NCBI GenBank assembly: GCA_964016885.1
Contig: OZ024746.1
Coordinates: 101,955,711 to 102,019,710, forward strand
Reading direction: 5' to 3'
Source: Eledone cirrhosa
Taxonomy: Eukaryota > Mollusca > Cephalopoda > Octopoda > Eledonidae
Length of the DNA stretch: 64,000 bases
Part shown: piece after piece, positions 27,601 to 37,222 of the stretch
Numbering within the stretch: position 1 is the first letter of the stretch
Layout of the letters: every line of letters starts with the position of its first letter
Program-made: the position numbers and the translations under genes
The notes under the pieces: generated by a model
Seen by the model: only the letters and a program-made list of their open reading frames with translations
Told to the model about the DNA's origin: nothing
The model's database searches: none

Positions 27601-30135
27601 TGTCTCTAACTATACCTGTCTCTAACTATACCTGTCTCTAACTGTACCTGTCTCTACTATACCTGTCTCTAACTATACCTGTCTCTAACTGTACCTGTAA
27701 TTAACTGTACCTGTCTCTAACTGTACCTGTAATTAAATGTACCTGTCTGTAACTATAACTGTCTGTAACTATACCTGTCTTTAACTATACCTGTCTATAA
27801 CTGTACCTGTCTATAACTGTACCTGTCTTTAACTATACTTGTATCTAACTGTACCTGTCTCTAACTGTACCTGTCTCTAACTATATCTGTCTCTAACTAT
27901 ACCTGTCTCTAACTATACTTGTCTCTAATGTACCTGTCTCTAACTGTACCTGTCCCTAACTATACCTGTCTCTAACTGTACCTGTCTCTAACTATACTTG
28001 TCTCTAACTGTACCTGTCTCTAACTGTACCTGTCTGTAACTATAACTGTCTCTAACTGTACCTGTCTCTAACTGTACCTGTCTTTAACTATACTTGTCTC
28101 TAACTGTACCTGTCTTTAACTATACTTGTCCCTAACTGTACCTGTCTCTAACTGTACCTGTCTTTAACTATACTTGTCTCTAACTGTACCTGTCTCTAAC
28201 TATACTTGTATCTAACTGTACCTGTCTCTAACTGTACCTGTCTCTAACTATATCTGTCTCTAACTATACCTGTCTCTAACTGTACCTGTCTTTAACTATA
28301 CTTGTCTCTAACTGTACCTGTCTCTAACTATACCTGTCTGTAACTGTACCTGTCTCTAACTATACCTGTCTCTAACTATACTTGTCTCTAATGTACCTGT
28401 CTCTAACTGTACCTGTCCCTAACTATACCTGTCTCTAACTGTACCTGTCTCTAACTATACTTGTCTCTAACTGTACCTGTCTCTAACTGTACCTGTCTCT
28501 AACTGTACCTGTCTCTAACTTACCTGTCTCTAACTATACCTGTATCTAACTGTACCTGTCTCTAAGTGTACCTGTCTCTAACTGTACCTGTCTCTAACTG
28601 TCCTGTCTCTAACTATACCTGTCTCTAACTGTACCTGTCTCTAACTATACCTGTCTTTAACTGTCCCTGTCTCTAACTATACCTGTCTCTAACTATACCT
28701 GTCTCTAACTGTACCTGTCTCTAACTATACCTGTCTCTAATTATACCTCTCTCTAACTATACCTGTCTCTAACTATACCTGTCATTAACTGTACCTGTCT
28801 CTAACTACACCTGTCTCTAAATGTACCTGTCTCTAACTGTACCTGTCTATAACTATACCTGTCTATAACTGTACTTGTCTCTAACTATACCTGTCTCTAA
28901 CTATACCTGTCTCTAACTGTACCTGTAATTAACTGTACCTGTCTCTAACTATACCTTTCTCTAACAGTACCTGTAATTAACTGTACCTGTCTGTAACTAT
29001 AACTGTCTCTAACTGTACTTGTCTCTAACTGTACCTGTCTCTAACTATACCTGTCTCTAACTGTACCTGTCTCTAACTGTACCTGTCTATAACTGTACCT
29101 GTCTCTAACTGTACCTGTCTATAACTGCACCTGTCTATAACTGTTCCTGTCTCTAAATATACCTGTCTCTAACTATACCTGTCTCTAACTGTACCTGTCT
29201 CTAACTATACCTGTCTCTAACTATACCTGTCTCTAACTGTTCCTGTCTCTAACAATACCTGCCTTTAACTGTACCCGTCTCTAACTATACCTGTCTCTAA
29301 CTGTACCTGTCTCTAGCTGTACCTGTCTCTAACTGTACCTGTCTCTACCTATACCTGTCTCTAACTGTTCCTGTCTCTAACTGTACCTGTCTCTAACTGT
29401 ACCTGTCTCTAACTATACCTCTCTCTAACTGTACCTGTCTCTAACTATACCTGTATCTAACTGTACCTGTCTCTAACTGTACCCTTCTCTAACTGTACCT
29501 GTCTCTAAGTGTACCTGTCTCTAACTATACCTGTTTCTTACTATACCTGTAATTAACTGTACCTGTCTGTAACTATAACTGTCTCTAACTGTACTTGTCT
29601 CTAACTGTACCTGTCTCTAACTATACCTGTCTCTAACTGTACCTGTCATTAACTGTACCTGTCTCTAACTATACCTGTCTCTAACTATACCTGTCTATAA
29701 CTGTACCTGTCTCTAACTGTACCTTTCTCTAACTATACCTGTCTCTAACTATACCTGTCTCTAACTGTACCTGTCTCTAACTATACCTGTCTCTAACTAT
29801 ACCTGTCTCTAACTATACCTGTCTCTAACTATACCTGTCATTAACTGTACCTGTCTATAACTGTACCTGTCTCTAACTGTACCTTTCTCTAACTGTACCT
29901 GTCTCTAACAATACCTGTCTCTAACTGTACCCGTCTCTAACTATACCTGACTCTAACTATACCTGTCTCTAACTATACCTGTCACTAACTGTACCTGTCT
30001 ATAACTGTACCTGTCTCTAACTGTACCTGTCTCTAACTATACCTGTCTCCCAACTGTACCTGTCTCTAACTATACCTGTCTCTAACTGTACCTGTCTATA
30101 ACTGTACCTGTCTATAACTGTACCTGTCTCTAACT
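24653..30135. repeat. 5,483-bp higher-order repeat, copy 2
   Basis: Direct tandem copy of 19,170-24,652, matched at seven markers with constant spacing. 5,483 is not a multiple of 16 (342.7 units), so the block carries its own internal short units as part of the duplicated sequence. After about 30,135 the variant pattern changes to one also seen near 4,970-5,060. Confidence 0.85.
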
Positions 30136-32819
30136 GTACCTGTATGTAACTATAACTGTCTCTAACTGTAACTGTCTATAACTGTACCTGTCTATAACTG
30201 TACTTGTCTCTAACTATACCTGTCTATAAATGTACCTGTCTCTAACTGTACCTGTCTCTAACTATACCTGTCTCTAACTGTACCTGTCTCTAACTGTACC
30301 TGTCTCTAACTGTACCTGTCTCTAACTATAGCTGTCTCTAACTATACCTGTCTCTAACTGTAACTGTCTATAACTGTACCTGTCTATAACTGTACTTGTC
30401 TCTAACTATACCTGTCTATAAATGTACCTGTCTCTAACTGTACCTGTCTCTAACTATACCTGTCTCTAACTGTACCTGTCTCTAACTGTACCTGTCTATA
30501 ACTGTACCTGTCTCTAACTGTACCTGTCTATAACTGCACCTGTCTATAACTGTACCTGTCTCTAACTGTACCTGTCTGTAACTATACCTGTCTCTAACTA
30601 TACCTGTCTCTAACTATACCTGTCTCTAACTGTACCTGTCTCTAACTGTACCTGTGGCTAACTGTACCTGTCGCTAACTGTACCTGTCTCTAACTATACC
30701 TGTCTCTAACTGTACCTGTCTCTAACTGTACCTGTCTCTAACTGTACCTGTCTCTAACTGTTCCATTCTCTAACTATACCTGTCTGTAACTATAACTGTC
30801 TCTAACTGTACCTGTCTCTAACTGTACCTGTCTCTAACTGTACCTGTCTCTAACTGTACCTGTCTATAACTGCACCTGTCTCTAACTGTACCTGTCTCTA
30901 ACTGTTCCTGTCTCTAACTATACCTGTCTCTAACTGTACCTGTCTCTAACTGTACCTGTCTCTAACTGTACCTGTCTCTAACTGTACCTGTCTATAACTG
31001 TACCTGTCTATTACTGTACCTGTCTCTAACTGTACCTGTCTCTAACTATACCTGTCTCTAACTATACCTGTCTCTAACTGTACCTGTCTCTAACTGTACC
31101 TGTCTCTAACTATACCTGTCTCTAACTGTAGCTGTCTCTAACTGTACCTGTCTCTAACTATTCCTGTCTCTAATTGTACCTGTCTCTAACTATACCTCTC
31201 TCTAACTATACCTGTCTCTAACTGTACCTGTCTCTAACTATACCTGTCTCTAACTATACCTGTCTCTAACTGTACCTGTAATTAACTGTACCTGTCTCTA
31301 ACTGTACCTGTAATTAAATGTACCTGTCTGTAACTATAACTGTCTCTAACTGTACTTGTCTCTAACTGTACCTGTCTCTAACTATACCTGTCTCTAACTG
31401 TACCTGGCTCTAACTGTACCTGTCTCTAACTGTTCCTGTCTCTAACAATACCTGCCTTTAACTGTACCTGTCTCTACCTATACCTGTCTCTAACTGTACC
31501 TGTCTCTATCTGTACCTGTCTCTAACTGTACCTGTCTATAACTATACCTGTCTCTAACTGTACCTGTCTCTAACTGTACCTGTCTCTAACTATACCTGTC
31601 TGTAACTGTACCTGTCTATAACTGTACCTGTCTATAACTGTACCTGTCTATAACTATACCTGTCTCTAACTGTACCTGTCTCTAACTATACCTGTCTCTA
31701 ACTGTACCTGTCTATAACTGTACCTGTCTATAACTGTACCTGTCTCTAACTATACCTGTCTCTAACTATACCTGTCTCTAACTGTACCTGTCTCTAACTG
31801 TACCTGTCTCTAACTATACCTGTCTCTAACTGTACCTGTCTCTAACTGTATCTGTCTCTAACTATACCTGTCTCTAACTATACCTGTCTCTAACTATACC
31901 TGTCTCTAACTGTACCTGTCTCTAGCTGTACCTGTCTCTAACTGTACCTGTCTGTAACTATACCTCTCTCTAACTGTACCTGTCTATAACTGTACCTCTC
32001 TATAACTGTACCTGTCTATAACTGTACCTGTCTATAACTGTACCTGTCTCTAACTATACCTGTCTATAAATGTACCTGTCTATAACTGTACCTGTCTCTA
32101 ACTATACCTGTCTCTAACTGTACCTGTCTCTAACTATACCTGTCTCTAACTGTACCTGTCTCTAACTGTACCTGTCTCTAGCTGTACCTGTCTCTAACTA
32201 TACCTGTCTCTAACTGTACCTGTCTCTAACTATACCTGTCTCTACCTGTACCTGTCTCTAAATATACCTGTCTCTAACTGTACCTGTCTCTAACTATACC
32301 TGTCTCTAACTATACCTGTCTCTAACTGTACCTGTCTCTAACTATACCTGTCTCTAACTATACCTGTCTCTAACTGTACCTGTAATTAACTGTACCTGTC
32401 TCTAACTATACCTTTCTCTAACTGTACTTGTCTCTAACTGTACCTGTCTCTAACTATACCTGTCTCTAACTGTACCTGTCTCTAACTGTACCTGTCTATA
32501 ACTGTACCTGTCTATAACTGTATCTGTCTATAACTGCACCTGTCTCTATCTGTACCTGTCTCTAACTATAGCTGTCTCTAACTATACCTGTCTCTAACTG
32601 TACCTGTCTCTAACTATACCTGTTTCTAACTGTACCTGTCTCTAACCGTACCTGTCTCTAACTATACCTGTCTCTAACTATACCTGTCTCTAACTGTACC
32701 TGTCTCTAACTGTACCTGTCTCTAACTGTACCTATCTCTAACTATACCTGTCTCTAACTATACCTGTCTCTAACTATACCTGTCTCTAACTGTACCTGTC
32801 TCTAACTGTACCTGTCTCT

Positions 32820-33540
32820 AACTGTACCTGTCTTTAACTGTACCTGTCTCTAACTATACATGTGTCTAACTGTACCTGTCTCTAACTGTACCTGTCTCTA
32901 ACTATACCTGTCTTTAACTGTACCTGTCTCTAACTATACATGTGTCTAACTGTACCTGTCTCTAACTGTACCTGTCTCTAACTGTACCTGTCTCTAACTG
33001 TATCTGTCTCTAACTGTACCTGTCTCTAACTGTACTTGTCTCTAACTATACCTGTCTCTAACTATACCTGTCTCTAACTGTACCTGTCTTTAACTGTACC
33101 TGTCTCTAACTGTACCTGTCTCTAACTATACCTGTCTTTAACTGTACCTGTCTCTAACTATATCTGTCTTTAACTGTACCTGTCTCTAACTATACATGTG
33201 TCTAACTGTACCTGTCTCTAACTGTACCTGTCTCTAACTGTACCTGTCTCTAACTGTACCTGTCTTTATCTGTACCTGTCTCTAACTATACATGTGTCTA
33301 ACTGTACCTGTCTCTAACTGTACCTGTCTCTAACTGTACCTGTCCCTAACTATACCTGTCTTTAACTGTACCTGTCTCTAACTATACATGTACCTAACTG
33401 TACCTGTCTCTAACTGTACCTGTCTCTAACTATACCTGTCTTTAACTGTACCTGTCTCTAACTATACATGTGTCTAACTGTACCTGTCTCTAACTGTACC
33501 TGTCTCTAACTGTACCTGTCTCTAACTATACCTGTCTCTA
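32820..33540. repeat. Right-edge subdomain of the array with its own variant
   Basis: Near the right border a variant unit, acatgtgtc, occurs at 32,858, 32,938, 33,194, 33,290 and 33,466, with a related acatgtac at 33,386. Spacings are 80, 256, 96, 96 and 80 bp, all multiples of 16. I did not see acatgtgtc elsewhere in the array, so the edge seems to have been amplified separately, in groups of five or six units. Confidence 0.7.
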
Positions 33541-33847
33541 ACTGTACCTGTCTCTAACTGTCTCTAACTGTAACTGTCTATAACTGTACCTGTCTATAAC
33601 TGTACCTGTCTCTAACTATACCTGTCTCTAACTACACCTGTCTCTAACTATACCTGTCTCTAACTGTACCTGTCTCTATCTGTATCTGTCTCTAACTACA
33701 CCTGTCTCTAACTATACCTGTCTCTAACTGTATCTGTCTCTAACTACACCTGTCTCTAACTATACCTGTCTCTAACTATACCTGTCTCTAACTGTATCTG
33801 TCTCTAACTGTACTTGTCTCTAACTATACCTGTCTCTATCTATATCA

Positions 33848-34552
33848 GTCTGTGGTCCAACAATATGTAGTTACAATGAAGCTGAAGAAATACATAAAAA
33901 AAGATTGACTAGAGTTAACTCATTACCATATTCCTAATGAAAGACACTGTTTATGATTTTCAAATAATTTTGAAAATATTCAAGAATTTGGAGATATAAC
34001 CAAATTTCTCATTGTTAAGGTGATATTTTGAGCTTAACAAATGCTCTCACAAAAAATCATAATAGAAAATTTTTGTGATAAATTTAAACACTTTTAAAAT
34101 GATCTGTTCTGTATAATAGATCAAAATGTAGTTTCAGGTAGTTTGGTATGAAAAGGGTTAAAGGAAGCTGAAGCACATTAAACAACAAACAGAGACTATA
34201 CCAAAATACAGTATTTTGTTGAAGAACAGGAGCAACATCTAATTCAAATAATTCCATCAAGCACAAGAATGGAAATATCTTCTTATTGAAATAAGAATAA
34301 AACACTGAGTGGAGCATTTCAAAGAGTCTGGACTAATCAACATCATCGACATATGTCTATTTTACTTATTGGGATGGGTTGGTCAGGTTGTCCTGTTCTG
34401 ATACTAAGCATAAGTTAGACAGGTTGTCTTGTTCTGAGACTAGTCAGGTCAGGTAATCATATTTTGCATGGTTTCTATGACTACATGTCCTTCTAAACTA
34501 TTATTTGCTATCAGTACTAAACTGCCACCAGTTGAATTTAGCAATGACTAGC
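33848..34552. other. Gene-free stretch right of the array
   Basis: AT-rich sequence without a supportable gene. An open frame at 34,084-34,317 (minus) shows no recognisable family. At about 34,370-34,465 two imperfect copies of an 'aggttgtcctgttctga' motif resemble the tail shared by the LINE and SINE families found further right, but are too decayed to call. Confidence 0.5.
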
Positions 34553-35028
34553 ATTAAAGCCCGGCGTTGCTCGGGGTCAGTAAATTACCAAAGTTAGGTT
34601 GCACCACCCATTTTATGGCAGCACTTTTTTGTCTGCCAGGCACTGGGTGAATGAATTGCAGACCTGGACTGCCGAAGCAGGAGCTGCGCCAGCAGTGGCT
34701 ATTGTAGTTTCGCCTATGGATATTATCTCTGTGCAAAGAAGTGTTGAAATTTATTGTTTCACAGTACTTGTGCAACATGCGCGTAGACGATGCCAGCCGA
34801 ACAACAGAGCTGCGATGGAGTTGTTCTGCATGGTTGTCTAATGTGTGTTTTCTAAATTTAAGACAGTAGGGAGGGGTGTGATATGGGGGAGAGTTAGCTG
34901 CTGTTTCTAGCAGGTTTAGTGACCTCATAGAGAATATGTTTTCTAAATTTAAGACAATAGGGAGTGGTGTGATATGGGGGAGAGTTAGCTGCTGTTTCTA
35001 GCAGGTTTAGTGACCACATAGAGGATAT
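34553..35028. repeat. Dispersed-repeat remnant with CCCGGC hairpin and 91-bp tandem duplication
   Basis: The stretch begins with CCCGGCGTTGCTCGGG (34,560-34,575), a short inverted repeat of a kind common in dispersed repeats of invertebrate genomes. It ends with a 91-bp direct duplication: 34,847-34,937 and 34,938-35,028, both starting gttttctaaattta and differing at a few bases. No protein domain was recognised between. The mobile-element origin is inferred. Confidence 0.5.
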
Positions 35029-35229
35029 TATTGTGTATAGTAAATGAACTGATACTTCTTTCTTCCACGTTCGTTGATAGATGTTTTAAAAAAGATTTAT
35101 CGCTATTTTTTTTGTTGTTGAATAAATTTATCTGTTGCTTTTGAATAATTGTTGTTTCGTATGAAATGTAATAAGTTCTCTTTGTCATTGAAGTAAATAA
35201 ATATTTGACCGTTCCACACTCAAAAACAA

Positions 35230-35485
35230 ATGTTCTCTCTCTCTGTCTCTCTCTTAAAGTTTAAGGGGAGTAGAGAGAGGTAATCAGATTCTATTAGAGG
35301 GGTAAAGCGTCATTTATTTAGTTTTATCGATTATTTCCGTATTTGTGGGTAAGTGTGAATGAAATAAATAGTCGTTGATCTAAGTTAGAGCATTTACAAC
35401 ATTCTTACAGACTTTGAGTCGAATCAGTTTGAAATTGTGCAAATGTATAAACATGGAACATGCACACACACACACACACACACAA
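35230..35485. repeat. CT-rich and (CA)n microsatellites
   Basis: A ctctct/gtctct run lies at about 35,232-35,254 and a (CA)n run at about 35,463-35,484. The sequence between is plain AT-rich DNA. Confidence 0.7.
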
Positions 35486-35544
35486 AACAACAACAATCTG
35501 CCTTTTATAGATAATGATGATTCTTTAACTTATCACAGAATCTA

Positions 35545-35830
35545 AAACTGAAGAACAGCTGCTAGACTAGATGAAATCCCAGTTGAGTTGATGAAGTTTG
35601 GTGATGTAATGGTACAAAATTGAACAGTTTCCTGAGAAGAAAAATGTATCCCTAAAGATTGGAGAAGAGATGTGATCTTCAAACTGCCAAAGCATGGCAA
35701 TATGACAGTGTGACAACAGGAGGGGAGTAATATTATTGTCAGTTCCTGGAGAAGTGTTTACAGTACTGATGATAAGACTGAAAGGAACTGGACAAACAAC
35801 TAAGAATAAATTGGACTGACTTTCAGAGAA
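35545..35830 (+). pseudogene. Non-LTR retrotransposon reverse transcriptase fragment
   Basis: A decayed piece of the N-terminal part of a LINE reverse transcriptase. Read across frames it gives 'LDEIPVELMKFGD', then 'PKDWRRDVIFKLPK'. This is the fingers-region pattern of LINE RTs: a loop with a pro-x-glu-leu-x-lys motif followed by the 'P..W+.+.+..L.K' strand. At least two frame changes are needed to follow it and no catalytic motif remains. It sits just left of a SINE. Family assignment beyond non-LTR RT is not possible. Confidence 0.55.
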
Positions 35831-35889
35831 GAGAATCATTCTCTGAGTAAATATTCACATTTAGAATACAACATTGAACAGTACTTTGA

Positions 35890-36077
35890 ATTGCACCAAC
35901 CATTGATCGGTAGAGAGTCGGACGCCATGCTTTCCAGCATAGTTACGTCCCTTTGCGGTCTGAGTTCAAATCCCGCCGAGGTTAACTTTGCCTTTCATCC
36001 TTACGGGGTCGATAAAATAAAGTACCAGTAATGTACTGGGGAATTTGCTGGCCTTATGCCAAAAGTAGAAACAATTA
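35890..36077 (+). mobile_element. tRNA-derived SINE (family A)
   Basis: The 5' part has a weak box A ('atcggtagagagtcgg') and a box B-like 'gttcaaatcc' at the usual spacing for a tRNA-derived promoter. The body contains 'ggtcgataaaataaagtacc' and ends 'gctggccttatgccaaaagtag', which is the typical layout of a widespread cephalopod SINE. Two more copies lie at 46.09-46.48 kb. Confidence 0.8.
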
Positions 36078-36404
36078 TCTTCAAGAAGATAGTTTACATT
36101 GGGATCACTGTAAAATATTCTGTGATCACTTAATATTCTTAAGCGTTATGTCACCACTATTATGCCAAATGGCTGTGACCTACCTTTACTTTTGTGCCTT
36201 CTTAATTTGAACTTTGTCATGAGGAGATCAATTGAGCCAGTAAACTTTGACATTGCATAGAAGCAGCTGCTCAAACTTCAAGATTTAGACATATCTGATA
36301 TTGCACTGCTTTCAAAGAACAACAATAAGAAGCAACCTGCTAGAAAAGTTGAGCTAAAGATTAGTATTAAAAAGACCAATGTGATGGAGACTGACAGTAG
36401 GAAA
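36078..36404. other. Gene-free stretch
   Basis: AT-rich sequence between SINEs. A minus-strand open frame (36,278-36,463) is a run of hydrophobic residues without recognisable domains and overlaps the following SINE piece, so it is not called as a gene. Confidence 0.5.
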
Positions 36405-36520
36405 GTGTGTGGCTTAGTAGTTAGAGTGTTCAGAGTTTTATTTCCAGCAGCATATTGTAACATTGAGCAAGATACTTTATTTCATGGTGTTCTAATCAAC
36501 TGAGTTGTACCAGTAATTCA
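36405..36520 (+). mobile_element. Degenerate SINE (family B) piece
   Basis: 'gtgtggcttagtagttagag' matches the box A region of the family B SINE at 46.63 kb, followed by 'gagcaagatactttatttca' from its body and 'caactgagttgtacc'. Box B is no longer intact and the 3' tail is missing. Confidence 0.6.
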
Positions 36521-36604
36521 AATGGCAGTGATGCTTCATGGAAAGATTTCAACACTGCATTTGTCAATTGAACATGTAACAGATTAGCATTTCTTTTTTC
36601 CTAA

Positions 36605-36842
36605 AGCAAACAATTTATTGAAACATAAAGGATCGATTGACTTTCGTCAAATCGGACCGAAGAAACAATGTTTACGTTGGTCTTTCCAATTGCTAATACT
36701 ATCTATCGGTCGCAATTCCAGGTAGAAAGAGCAACGTGAAATAAAGTGTCTTGCTCAAGGACATAACGCATCACCCGGTCCAGGAATCGAACTCACAACC
36801 TCAAGATTGTGAATCCAATTCTCTAACCACTCAGCCACCAGC
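36605..36842 (-). mobile_element. SINE (family B), minus strand
   Basis: On the minus strand this reads tRNA-like 'ggctgagtggttagagaatt' with a box B-like 'gttcgattcctgg', then 'gagcaagacactttatttca'. The head matches the family B copies at 46.63 and 62.91 kb. The distal part differs and does not show the LINE-like GAT tail. Confidence 0.7.
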
Positions 36843-37222
36843 CAATCAATTCACAGTTGTATAAATAATATTGAAAATATTGATGGAAATATGGAAGAAA
36901 AAGAAAAAAAAAGGATAAAAATGAAACCAAACAACAAACAGAGGGGGAAGGGGTAAAGAAGGGCAGACCTAGCTGTATAGGGGGATGTAATGAGAAAGCT
37001 ACTGCACTTACCGCAATTCTGCTAGCTCACTCAACGAGCCATGCCTCATCCACTCGTATTCGCATGTCTGTCCATCGCGGGTCACAGCTGAAAGAGAGCC
37101 CACAGATGCTCCTGGGTACGCATCTCACGTCACTTCCTCTTCCGCCTCCGGTCCATCGTCCCCAGCTTCCAGTCACCTCCTCCACATCATCACACCATCC
37201 TCACACGCCCCCCCTCCTGATC
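36843..37222. other. A-rich then C/T-rich stretch next to the LTR pol
   Basis: An A-rich run at about 36,890-36,925 is followed by GC-richer sequence that directly abuts the end of the minus-strand pol at 37,223. It may include the 3' part of that element, but no LTR or polypurine tract could be shown. Confidence 0.4.

Larger units (their letters stand above)
1712..33847. repeat. Giant 16-bp minisatellite/satellite array, about 32.1 kb, about 2,000 units
   Basis: An unbroken head-to-tail array of a 16-bp unit, ctgtctctaactgtac, with an equally common form in which 'actgtac' is 'actatac'. 32,136 bp divided by 16 gives about 2,008 units. Minor variants change the ctctaac core (tataac, tttaac, tgtaac, attaac) or the following four bases (ttcc, ttgt, ccgt). 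A few units have 15 bp. The plus strand is pyrimidine-rich and almost lacks AG. Because 16 is not a multiple of 3 and each unit contains TAA (TTAG on the other strand), all six frames stop about every 48 bp, so the array is non-coding. No transposon is inserted in it. Rare variants recur at fixed distances, revealing higher-order repeats of about 1.8-2.2 kb, 5.48 kb and 8.9 kb. It is not a telomere repeat. Function is unknown. Confidence 0.97.

Noticed and set aside
1712..33847. Telomere or telomere-derived array
   Set aside because: The unit has 16 bp and lacks TTAGGG/CCCTAA. It is bounded on both sides by ordinary genic DNA.
1712..33847. CRISPR-like array
   Set aside because: Units are contiguous without spacers, the genome is eukaryotic, and there are no associated genes.
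1712..33847. Repeat-protein coding region
   Set aside because: Each unit contains TAA (plus) and TAG (minus), and 16 is not a multiple of 3, so all six frames are closed every 48 bp.
34599..34928. Protein-coding gene in the overlapping 80- and 124-codon frames
   Set aside because: No recognisable domain, and the region shows dispersed and tandem repeat structure.
35890..36077. tRNA gene
   Set aside because: Box A and box B are present, but no cloverleaf can be closed and the sequence continues into a SINE body. The same applies to the other SINE copies.
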